Source of the DNA: Oscillospiraceae bacterium
Lineage (GTDB): Bacteria; Bacillota; Clostridia; Oscillospirales; Oscillospiraceae
Reading direction: 5' to 3'
DNA length: 64,000 nucleotides
Assembly: GCA_022800215.1 (NCBI GenBank)
Contig: JAAWPV010000003.1
Location: 1 to 64,000 of the forward strand
A program made the translations under genes and the position numbers. Below the pieces are notes generated by a model. The model saw only the letters and a program-made list of their open reading frames with translations, was not told where the DNA came from and did not search any database. Positions 17,137 to 24,680 of this stretch are shown here, one piece after another; position 1 is the stretch's first letter; each line of letters opens with the position of its first letter.

Positions 17137-18153
17137 ATGGTCGTTATTATGAAGCCGGGCTTCACGAAGAAGGAGCTGGACCACGCCATCGCCGTCATGA
17201 AAGAGGGCGGGGTCAACGTCATGATCTCCCAGGGTGCCGAGACCACCATCTTAGGCGCCGAGGGCAACGCCCAGGGCATCGACATCACCAAAATGCAGGC
17301 GCTCCCCGGGGTAGAGCGGGTCATGCGGGTATCGGAGCCTTACAAGAAGGCCAACCGCAAGTACCACCCCGACGACTCGGTCATTGAGATTGCCCCCGGC
17401 GTCACTGTAGGCGGCAAAAAGCTGCTGGTGGTGGCGGGACCCTGCTCGGTGGAGAGCGAAGGCCAGATCACCCAGGTGGCCCAGGCGGTGCAGGCAAGCG
17501 GCGCCCAGGCCCTCCGGGGCGGCGCCTTCAAGCCCCGGACAAGCCCTTACTCCTTCCAGGGCATGGGCTACGCTGGGCTGGACCTTTTGGAGAAGGCCCG
17601 CTCGGCAACCGGGCTTCCCGTGGTCACCGAGCTCATGAGCACCGACGACATCAGCTATTTTGCCGACCATGTGGACGTCATTCAGGTGGGGACCCGGAAC
17701 ATGCAGAACTTCGACCTCCTCAAGCGGCTGGGCAAGGTGGATAAGCCCATTCTGCTGAAGCGGGGCCTCTCGGCCACCATCGAGGAATGGCTCATGTCGG
17801 CGGAGTACATCATGGCCGGGGGCAACGAGAAGGTCATCCTCTGTGAGCGGGGCATCCGCACCTACGAGACCTTCACCCGGAACACCCTGGACCTCTCCGC
17901 CGTGCTGGCGGTGAAGAAGCAGAGCCACCTTCCGGTGGTGGTGGACCCCTCCCACGCCTGCGGCCAGGCCTGGATGGTGGAGCGGATGAGCCTGGCCGCC
18001 ATCGCCGCCGGAGCCGACGGGCTTATCATCGAGGTCCACAACGACCCGGTCCACGCCCTCTGCGACGGGCAGCAGTCCATCACCCCGGAGCAGTTTGCCG
18101 CCCTTATGGGAAAAGCCGGGACCATCGCGGAATGCGTGGGGAGAGAGCTATGA
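17137..18153 (+). CDS. aroF: 3-deoxy-7-phosphoheptulonate (DAHP) synthase
   Basis: The 338-residue enzyme makes DAHP from phosphoenolpyruvate and erythrose 4-phosphate, the first step of the shikimate pathway. An N-terminal ferredoxin-like domain (1-85) precedes the type I-beta barrel with VVAGPCSVES, RGGAFKPRTSPYSFQG, QVGTRNMQNF, LLKRG and VDPSHACG. The N-terminal domain mediates feedback inhibition by Tyr or Phe in characterised homologues. AAGGAGG precedes the ATG. The Tyr attenuator and the overlapping tyrA suggest it is the tyrosine-dedicated isozyme. Confidence 0.94.
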   Translation: MVVIMKPGFTKKELDHAIAVMKEGGVNVMISQGAETTILGAEGNAQGIDITKMQALPGVERVMRVSEPYKKANRKYHPDDSVIEIAPGVTVGGKKLLVVAGPCSVESEGQITQVAQAVQASGAQALRGGAFKPRTSPYSFQGMGYAGLDLLEKARSATGLPVVTELMSTDDISYFADHVDVIQVGTRNMQNFDLLKRLGKVDKPILLKRGLSATIEEWLMSAEYIMAGGNEKVILCERGIRTYETFTRNTLDLSAVLAVKKQSHLPVVVDPSHACGQAWMVERMSLAAIAAGADGLIIEVHNDPVHALCDGQQSITPEQFAALMGKAGTIAECVGREL

Positions 18154-19010
18154 GCAAGAAATTCGTCATCGTGGGCCTGGGGCTCATTGGCGGGTCCATG
18201 GCCATGGCCCTCAAGGGCTTTGAGGATTTCACCATCGTGGGGGTTGACGTGTCCCAGCCCACCCTCCGCTACGCCCGGGAGCACGGGATCTGCGACTCTG
18301 TCACCGAGAACGCCGGGGAGGCGGTGGAGGGAGCCGACGTGGTCATGCTGGCCTGCCACCCCCAGGGCATCCTGGACTTTCTGGAGGAGCACAAAAACCG
18401 CTTCAAGCCCGGCTGCCTCGTCACCGACGTGTGCGGGGTGAAGGCTGCCATTCTGGAAGGGGCCAAGTGCCTTCCGGAGGGGGTGGACTTCATCGGCTGC
18501 CACCCCATGGCGGGCACCGAGTTCTCCGGCATCCAGAACGCTTTTCCCGAGATGTTCCGGGACTCCCACCTCATCCTCACCCCCCGGGAGGAAAGCACCC
18601 CGGACCACATCGCCCTTCTGGAGCGGCTGGCCGTCCACGCCGGATTCCGGGACGTGATCCAAACCACCCCGGAGCAGCACGACGCCATCCTGGCCTACAC
18701 CAGCCAGATGATGCACGTCATCGCCCTCTCGGTCTGTGACGACCCCAACCTCTTTGTCTGCAAAGGCTTTGAAGGCAGCTCCTTCCGGGGCTGCACCCGG
18801 GTGGCGGCCCTGGACGTGGGCCTTTGGACCCAGCTCTTCTCCCTCAACGCCCCCGCCCTCACCGCCTGCCTCGACACCTTCATCGCCCACCTCCAGGACT
18901 ACCGGGCGGTCATCGCCTCGGGGGACCGGGAGAAGCTTCGGGAAAAGCTCACCTTCTCCTCCGACCGGAAGCGGCAGATGAACCTGCCCGGCCCGGATCT
19001 TTTGAACTGA
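18150..19010 (+). CDS. tyrA: prephenate dehydrogenase
   Basis: The 286-residue enzyme oxidatively decarboxylates prephenate to 4-hydroxyphenylpyruvate for tyrosine synthesis. A Rossmann motif VGLGLIGGSMAMAL (residues 8-21), the catalytic HPMAGTE at about 124-130, and a C-terminal helical domain with AYTSQMMHVIA mark it. No ACT domain is present, so tyrosine feedback is more likely at aroF and by attenuation. Start ATG at 18150 overlaps the aroF stop (ATGA), with GGGGAGAG upstream. Confidence 0.94.
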   Translation: MSKKFVIVGLGLIGGSMAMALKGFEDFTIVGVDVSQPTLRYAREHGICDSVTENAGEAVEGADVVMLACHPQGILDFLEEHKNRFKPGCLVTDVCGVKAAILEGAKCLPEGVDFIGCHPMAGTEFSGIQNAFPEMFRDSHLILTPREESTPDHIALLERLAVHAGFRDVIQTTPEQHDAILAYTSQMMHVIALSVCDDPNLFVCKGFEGSSFRGCTRVAALDVGLWTQLFSLNAPALTACLDTFIAHLQDYRAVIASGDREKLREKLTFSSDRKRQMNLPGPDLLN

Positions 19011-19020
19011 ACGCACACTG

Positions 19021-19056
19021 CAAGGAACGGGAGCCCTTTTGGGCTCCCGTTCCTTG
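19021..19056 (+). terminator. terminator-like inverted repeat after tyrA
   Basis: A perfect 16-bp stem (CAAGGAACGGGAGCCC and its complement) with a TTTT loop lies between converging tyrA and the M28 peptidase gene. There is no clear T-run after it, so its efficiency is uncertain. Confidence 0.7.
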
Positions 19057-19071
19057 TATGGAAAGAATATC

Positions 19072-20364
19072 TTACTTCTTCTCGTTTCTGCGCTTCTCAG
19101 TCTGGCTGAGGCCTGCGCCAAAGTACTTGATGATCTGCTCCTGCATCTCCTTGGAGATCTCCCGCTGGATGGGGAAGACCTCTGCCTGGGTCAGCCGGCC
19201 CGCCACATAGATGAGGGTCTCCACCTCCTCGCCCAGCACGTCGGCGTCGATCATGTCCATGTTGTCGTACCGGGTGTGCATGTAGCCGCCGTTTCGGGGG
19301 GTCATATTGCCAAAGCTGATGGAGGGGATGCCATAGTCGGAGAAGACGGCGCAGTCGCTGCTCATGACGCCGGCGCGGAACTTCGCGGAGATGCCGCCCT
19401 CCCTCAAAATGCCTTTCACATACTCCTCAGCTCCGGTGGTGCCGGTAACCACCGCCATGGCGTTGCCCAGCAGATTGCCGCCCACGTCCAGGTTGATCAT
19501 GCAGAGCAGCTTCTCCTGGTCCTCGGGATGGGCCTTCAGAAATGCCTTGGAGCCTTCCAGACCGATCTCCTCAGAACCGAAGCAGATGCACTTCACCGTC
19601 CGGCGGGGCGGATTTTTGGCAAGGTGCTCCAGAAGGCCCATGACCTGGACCGTGCCGGCCCCGTTGTCCCAGGAACCGTAGCTGAATTCGGTGCTGTCGT
19701 AGTGGCCGCCCACGGCGATGGCCTCGTCAGCCAGATCGGTGCCGGGGACCACGGTGACCACGTTGTGGGAGGTGCCCACAAACTCTTTGGTGTGGAGCTC
19801 GAAGTGGACCTTCTCAGGCTTTAAGCGCAGCAGCTCCATGGCGTCGATCATGCGGATGGTGAAGCCGGGCATCTTGCCGTGCTTTTCGTAGGAGGCACGG
19901 AACCGCCAGGTATCCAGATCGGAGTTCTCATAGGTGTCCCGGCTGGTGCCGCTCATCCACAGCATACCCGCCACCTTGGCCTCCACCAGCTTCTTGTAGT
20001 CCTCCTCGCTGGGCCGCTCGTTCACCAGAATGAACTTGCCCTTGGCTTTCCGAAGGTTGGCCTCGTCAATAAGACGCATGTAGTAAAATTCCGCGTCACA
20101 GCCCCCCGCCGGAGTGTCCTGGGCGTTGATAAGGCCGGTGACGGTGAACTCCTTCTGCACCGGGGCGGTGACGGAGAAGGTGGCCATAGTAGGCTCGTTC
20201 CACTTCACCTCGAAAGGCTCCAGCCTGGGCTCCAGGCCAAAGCTCTTGATCTCATCCATGATCATCTGGGCAGCCCGGTGCTCCTCACCGCTGCCGCTGG
20301 TCCGGGGGAAGCTCAGCTTCTCCAGGAAGGCGTATGCCTTCTCGCCGTAAGTACTCATATTCAT
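19072..20364 (-). CDS. M28 family metallopeptidase (aminopeptidase-like)
   Basis: The 430-residue protein is a two-zinc exopeptidase of the M28 clan. Metal and catalytic motifs are visible: VGGHYDSTEFSYGSWDNGAG (His and Asp ligands), FGSEEIGLEGS (catalytic Glu and ligand Glu), MINLDVGG, and the final His in YMHTRYDN. A PA-like insert domain lies at about 75-190. No signal peptide is seen, so it is probably cytoplasmic. AAAGGA precedes the ATG. It is transcribed alone. Confidence 0.9.
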   Translation of the reverse strand: MNMSTYGEKAYAFLEKLSFPRTSGSGEEHRAAQMIMDEIKSFGLEPRLEPFEVKWNEPTMATFSVTAPVQKEFTVTGLINAQDTPAGGCDAEFYYMRLIDEANLRKAKGKFILVNERPSEEDYKKLVEAKVAGMLWMSGTSRDTYENSDLDTWRFRASYEKHGKMPGFTIRMIDAMELLRLKPEKVHFELHTKEFVGTSHNVVTVVPGTDLADEAIAVGGHYDSTEFSYGSWDNGAGTVQVMGLLEHLAKNPPRRTVKCICFGSEEIGLEGSKAFLKAHPEDQEKLLCMINLDVGGNLLGNAMAVVTGTTGAEEYVKGILREGGISAKFRAGVMSSDCAVFSDYGIPSISFGNMTPRNGGYMHTRYDNMDMIDADVLGEEVETLIYVAGRLTQAEVFPIQREISKEMQEQIIKYFGAGLSQTEKRRNEKK

Positions 20365-20424
20365 AACATTCCTTTCTGTTTGCCCCTGGGGGGCAGAATT
20401 TATGGAGCTATTTTATAACCTTTT

Positions 20425-21220
20425 CCCAGTGTTTGTCAAGAAAAGGGACGTGCCCCAATCATGGACATGGTGGAAATGCCTCGCCCTCGGCGGGTCAGTT
20501 AATCAACCGTCCCTCTGTCTTCTGAATAGAAATTCGTCAATTCGTCTGCAGTGGAGTTTTATTTCAACACCAAATCATTTCACGTCCTAATCGAATCTGT
20601 GTACGCTGCAAAAAGCAACACAAGGTCGAGAGATTTTTCGGCATCTTCGGAACAATCCACCTCAAAGTTACCACGGCCAAGGAATTGATAGTCCGCAAAT
20701 TTTTCACCATTCTTAAAAACATGATTTTGAGATGCGCCCTTCCCCGGTGAAAAGCGATACGTCACACCATCAAAGATAAAATCCCATTGACGTGGTATGC
20801 ACTTGCGAATAACTTTCCAACTTCCACAGCAAACGCCATCCCTAAAAAAGTAAAATGGATTATAATAAAAGAAGCGCACAATGGGAACGACTTCGAGTAG
20901 CTGCTTCAGTCTGCTTTTCTGCATGAAGGTATATTGAAGTTCTCCGTCTTGATAAACATCAAATCTGGTCCGGCAAATACCTGAAGGAGACCGTTTTGCA
21001 ATGATTTCCCAATGATCGTTTCCCTCCAGAACAAACCAGCTTTTGAGTTGGGTCTGTCGGACATCCTTTGCCTTGTATTTCATTGTGCCTCAATCCCCTT
21101 CATGCGATTTACTTCTCCAGGCGTTCAAGGCCTACATATACGCCAACTCCTGGAAGACAGGGGGGACGGTTCTTTTGTCTTTCCCCTCTCCCCGGTGTTT
21201 GTCAAGAAACGGCGTGTGCC
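20425..21220. mobile_element. low-GC insertion bounded by direct and inverted repeats
   Basis: Imperfect 30-base direct repeats (25/30 identical, both with GTGTTTGTCAAGAAA) lie at 20425-20454 and 21191-21220. Inside them, AACCGTCCC-TCTGTCTTC at 20505-20522 is the inverted counterpart of GAAGACAGGGGGGACGGTT at 21153-21171. Between these is an A/T-rich segment carrying one gene. GGGACGGTTCTT motifs recur in the hairpin at 52287-52345. No transposase is present, so this looks like a non-autonomous unit with a passenger gene. Confidence 0.65.
20580..21083 (-). CDS. 167-residue protein of the low-GC insertion
   Basis: The protein starts MKYKAKDVRQTQLKSWFVLEG and alternates beta-strand-like stretches (RTRFDVYQDGELQYTF, VTYRFSPGKG, EKFADYQFLGRGNFEVDC). 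The pattern is reminiscent of tubby-C-terminal/LURP-one-like phospholipid scramblase-fold proteins of Firmicutes, but I cannot confirm this. No signal peptide or membrane span. GAGG lies 5 bases before the ATG. Codon use is much A/T-richer than both neighbours, which argues for recent acquisition. Confidence 0.6.
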   Translation of the reverse strand: MKYKAKDVRQTQLKSWFVLEGNDHWEIIAKRSPSGICRTRFDVYQDGELQYTFMQKSRLKQLLEVVPIVRFFYYNPFYFFRDGVCCGSWKVIRKCIPRQWDFIFDGVTYRFSPGKGASQNHVFKNGEKFADYQFLGRGNFEVDCSEDAEKSLDLVLLFAAYTDSIRT

Positions 21221-23524
21221 TTAATACCGGTCCACCCCGCCGGAGATGAGCAGGGTTGGCACCAGCCACATGAGAAGGAACAGGGTCAAATTGGCCGCCG
21301 TCAGGGAGGCATAGGCCGCTACGAAGGTAAGGTAAAAGCTCAGCAGTGCCCCGGCCACGGAGCCCAGGCAGGCCAGCACAGCGGAGATCCGCACCGCCGA
21401 GCGGAGCCGGCGGGCGCCCACCACCGCCTCGGCGTAGGGCCCTACCCCCTCCCGGCAGAGGACGGCGGTGAGGGTGTCCGAATGGCTCTGGTCCGGGTCG
21501 GAGAGCTCCCGGCGGCGGGCCACCGGGGGAAATTCCAGCTTCTCCACCGGCAGCTTGAACCGCTGGCGGAGCATAGAGGGAATGAGGTTGAAATCCCGGG
21601 TGGCCAGCACCGGGGTGATGCGGTTGCGGATGAGGGAGTCAAGGGCCGGGGGCACCGTGCCGGGCAGGTGATAGTTCAAGGCGAAAATGCCCGCCAAGTC
21701 CCCGTTGATGGCGCAGAAGACGGCGTTTTTCACCTTCAGCCCCGGGGGCAGGGCCACGTCCATAAGGACCATGAAGGAGGCAGAGCCTACCAGCACCTGT
21801 TCCCCCCGGATGACCTCGCTGACGCCGCCCCCCTCGTAGACGGCCAGCTCCCCGCCCCGGCGGTAGATGGCTCCCTGACTGCGGAGCAGGTCATGAAACA
21901 CTTTCTCCAGGCCGCTGCCCGAGTCCCGGATGAGGGTGGCGGTAAGCCCCACCACCTTTTCGATGGACCAGTCGCCGAAAATCTTTACTCCGTTCAGGCT
22001 CACGGAGCCGGCGGGAAAGAGGTCAATATCAGACAGAAGCAGGTTGGAGCTGCCCGTGGTGTTCACCATCCCCTGCCAGCCCGCCAGGGCCGCCCCCGAC
22101 TTACTGAGCCGGGCAGACAGCTTCCGCCAGGGGATGCCAAAGCACAGCGTTGCGGACAGGGAGGCGGAGGCGGTGAAGGTGGCCCCCAGACACCAGAGAA
22201 GGTCCCGGAGCCGTTCACGGCCCAGGGAGGAAATAAGCGAAAAAAGGACACAGGCAATGATCAAAATTGGGGCCATACGGCGGTAGATCTGCTCCGCCCC
22301 ATCGGGGGCCTGGACCTGGCTGCCAAAACCGGTCACAGGTCCCGACCACTTGACGTAGGTGTCCCGGTTGTTCCATTTCCCCTCGTCCCGGGTCACCAAA
22401 TAGGGCTCCGAGGCGGCCGCAGCCGTGCGGCAGGCCAGACGCTGGCCCCGGCGCTTTTGCAGGCTGCCCCACATACAGCACCACAGCCCCAGCGCCGCCG
22501 CCAGACACAAGGGAATCCGCTCCACGCTCCCGCCGGACAGGGCGGGCAGGGTCAGGGCGTCGGCCAGCACGAAGAGGTTGGCTAAAGCGGTGACGGTATC
22601 CATACCGGTACAGCGGCGGAAGGGCCGCATAAGTCCTTCAAAAATGGTATCCAATCCCAGCACCATGGCAAGGCCCTGGCAGCCCGCCAGCAGGTAGCAG
22701 CGAAGCACAGGGCCCGGCAGAGGGAGAACGAACCGGTCCGCAAAGCCGGGTAGTGTTTCGCTCAGAGTCAGATAAGCTGCTGGTATAAGGAGAAGAAACA
22801 CCAGAATGGCCCGCAGACGCAGGCTCTTGATACCCTTGGCATACCGCCGGGCAAGCTCGTCAGGGGCCACATCAGGAGGCGGCGGCTGGACCTTTTTGGG
22901 CTTCCGCTCCCGGACAGGGGGCGGAGCCTCCTCTTCCTCGTCCACGCCGGGGATGAGCCGCTCCGCCCGGCGGACCGCCTCGTCGGTCTCGGTGCCCTCC
23001 TCCTCAAACATATGCCCGGCAAATTCATCCGCCCTGCGGTTCAGCTGGGCCAGCTTGGCCGCCACCAGCTTATCCGGGGTCATATTCTGATTGGGGGGGA
23101 ACTCCAAAACCTTGCCCTCACTGTCTTTGGGGGCTTTTTCCGCCTTTGGCGGGACCTCCTTGGGGGGGGAGGGCGGCTTTTTGGGGGACTGAGAAGGCTT
23201 TTGGGGGGCGGGGTCCTCCCTCTGGGGGGAGTACCGGGGGAAGGGAATGGTGTCCTCCCGCCAGTCCCGCTCCTCCGGGGACTCCTCAGGCTCCGCCGGG
23301 GGGCGGCGGGGAGGCTCAGGGGGCTTCACCGGGGGGAGGGTAGGTCCGGCAGGCTCCGCCTCCTTCGGGGGCGGGGCTTCCTTCTCCTGCTCCCACCAAC
23401 CGTCAAAGCCGCCTGGGGCAGGGGTCTCAGGATCCTCCGGGTCCGCCGTGGGGGAGCCGAACTCGGCCAGGATGGACTCCAGGGAAAATTCGTCGTCCCC
23501 GTTGTGGTTTTTGTCTTTGGGCAT
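21221..23524 (-). CDS. P-type-ATPase-like membrane pseudoenzyme
   Basis: The 767-residue protein has an acidic, Pro- and Glu-rich cytosolic region (1-235), then hydrophobic segments and cytosolic domains arranged as in heavy-metal P-type ATPases. At the phosphorylation site, normally DKTGT, the sequence is SDIDLFPAG (Asp499-Ile-Asp501): the aspartate may remain but Lys, Thr and Gly do not. The hinge GDGxNDxP motif is also absent; the corresponding stretch reads VVGARRLRSAVRISAVLA. It therefore probably does not hydrolyse ATP. The start at 23524 is 9 bases after GAGGAGGTGA. It lies downstream of rlmB in the same direction, separated by a repeat element. Confidence 0.75.
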   Translation of the reverse strand: MPKDKNHNGDDEFSLESILAEFGSPTADPEDPETPAPGGFDGWWEQEKEAPPPKEAEPAGPTLPPVKPPEPPRRPPAEPEESPEERDWREDTIPFPRYSPQREDPAPQKPSQSPKKPPSPPKEVPPKAEKAPKDSEGKVLEFPPNQNMTPDKLVAAKLAQLNRRADEFAGHMFEEEGTETDEAVRRAERLIPGVDEEEEAPPPVRERKPKKVQPPPPDVAPDELARRYAKGIKSLRLRAILVFLLLIPAAYLTLSETLPGFADRFVLPLPGPVLRCYLLAGCQGLAMVLGLDTIFEGLMRPFRRCTGMDTVTALANLFVLADALTLPALSGGSVERIPLCLAAALGLWCCMWGSLQKRRGQRLACRTAAAASEPYLVTRDEGKWNNRDTYVKWSGPVTGFGSQVQAPDGAEQIYRRMAPILIIACVLFSLISSLGRERLRDLLWCLGATFTASASLSATLCFGIPWRKLSARLSKSGAALAGWQGMVNTTGSSNLLLSDIDLFPAGSVSLNGVKIFGDWSIEKVVGLTATLIRDSGSGLEKVFHDLLRSQGAIYRRGGELAVYEGGGVSEVIRGEQVLVGSASFMVLMDVALPPGLKVKNAVFCAINGDLAGIFALNYHLPGTVPPALDSLIRNRITPVLATRDFNLIPSMLRQRFKLPVEKLEFPPVARRRELSDPDQSHSDTLTAVLCREGVGPYAEAVVGARRLRSAVRISAVLACLGSVAGALLSFYLTFVAAYASLTAANLTLFLLMWLVPTLLISGGVDRY

Positions 23525-23576
23525 CCCTGAAGTCACCTCCTCGTCCTCACTATTGTTTTTTGCGTATAAATTGGGT

Positions 23577-23701
23577 GGGCTGTCACGTTACGTCCCGGGC
23601 TGGGCGCAAGCTCCCTTTCCCTCCGACTCGGGCTGGTGTCCGGGCCTTACGGCCCTCCCCTCGCCCTCGCTCCAGTCCAAGCTCGCTTGCAGCCCGGTCC
23701 T
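23577..23701 (-). repeat. structured 3'-end element, type II (copy H)
   Basis: Read on the minus strand it starts on the base after the rlmB stop codon. The terminal stem CCGGGCTGCAAGC (23685-23697) pairs with GCTTGC...AGCCCGG (23595-23611), with GCTTGGACTGGAGCGAGGGC and a GGGCCGTAAGGCCC hairpin inside, and the right end is GTGACAGCCC. The core matches copies at 26774, 46117 and 61130; the terminal stem does not, yet is self-complementary. Confidence 0.75.
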
Positions 23702-24484
23702 TCACGCTTCCCGCTGGCGGACGGCCTCGTAGAGCAGGATGGCGGCGGAAGCGGAGGCGTTGAGGGAGTTGAGCTCCCCCTTCATGGGAATACTGACAAG
23801 GACGTCGCAGGTCTCCCGGACCAGCCGGGACATGCCCTCCCCCTCGCTGCCGATGACGATGGCGGCGGGGCCCTTCAGGTCGGCTTGGTACATGGTCTGT
23901 TTTGCGTCGGCGGCAGTGCCGAAGACCCAGACCCCTGCCTCCTTCAGCTCCTTGAGGCAGGCGGTGAGGTTGGCCACCTTGGCCACGGGCAGATGGCTCA
24001 CCGCCCCGGCGGAGGTCTTGGCCACCACGGCGGTAAGGCCGGCGCTCCGCCGCTTGGGGATGATGACCCCGTGAGCCCCGGCGCAGTATGCGGTGCGGAT
24101 GACGGCCCCCAGGTTGTGGGGGTCAGAAAGCTCGTCACAGACCACGATGAGAGGGGCCTCCCCCTTCTCCCGGGCGGCGTTCAGGATATCCGCCACGGAA
24201 GCGTACGCCCGGACGGCGGCGATGGCGATGACCCCCTGGTGGGCATGGGTGACACTCATGCCGTCCAGCTTCCGCCGGTCGCAGTCCACCACGGCGGCAC
24301 CCGCTTCCCGGGCTTTGGCGGCGATGTGGCCCAGGGCGGCGTCGGTCTCCCCTTTGGCGATGTATACCTTATCAATGGGGGTGCCGGCCCGGAGCGCTTC
24401 GATGACGGCATTGCGGCCCTCGATGACGCCGTCGTTTTCCTCCTGGCGCTCCTGCCAGTCCTTTTTCCTGTCCCGCTTGTCCAT
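23702..24484 (-). CDS. rlmB: 23S rRNA (guanosine2251-2'-O)-methyltransferase (SpoU/TrmH family)
   Basis: The 260-residue protein has an N-terminal L30e-like substrate-binding domain (EGRNAVIEALRAGTPIDKVYIAKG) and a SPOUT knot with the three SpoU motifs: DELSDPHNLGAVIRTA, VIGSEGEGMSRLVRETCD and IPMKGELNSLNASASAAILLYE. It methylates the ribosomal P-loop or a related RNA site. GCGGAGAATT precedes the ATG at 24484. The stop codon is immediately followed by a structured repeat element, and the pseudo-ATPase gene lies beyond it. Confidence 0.92.
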   Translation of the reverse strand: MDKRDRKKDWQERQEENDGVIEGRNAVIEALRAGTPIDKVYIAKGETDAALGHIAAKAREAGAAVVDCDRRKLDGMSVTHAHQGVIAIAAVRAYASVADILNAAREKGEAPLIVVCDELSDPHNLGAVIRTAYCAGAHGVIIPKRRSAGLTAVVAKTSAGAVSHLPVAKVANLTACLKELKEAGVWVFGTAADAKQTMYQADLKGPAAIVIGSEGEGMSRLVRETCDVLVSIPMKGELNSLNASASAAILLYEAVRQREA

Positions 24485-24616
24485 AATTCTCCGCTCGCTT
24501 TCGTAAGTCAATAGATAGAACAATTATACCATAGTTCTTCGGTGATTGCTACAAAAACTTACCGGACTTTTGCGCCTTCGGACACAGAAAATTTACATTC
24601 TCTCCTTTCCCTTTTC

Positions 24617-24645
24617 TTGTATTTTCCTTCCTTTTATGGTATGAT
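24617..24645 (+). promoter_or_regulatory. promoter of the first ftsH gene
   Basis: TTGTAT at 24617-24622 and TATGAT at 24640-24645 are spaced by 17 bases. The predicted transcript start lies beyond 24648, which rules out the ATG there as translation start. Confidence 0.75.
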
Positions 24646-24680
24646 ATTTGATACTATCGCAAACAAAGGGGGCTTTTTCT

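Noticed and set aside
24648..24680. ATG at 24648 as start of the first ftsH
   Set aside because: It lies at or before the transcript start predicted from the promoter at 24617-24645 and has no ribosome-binding site.
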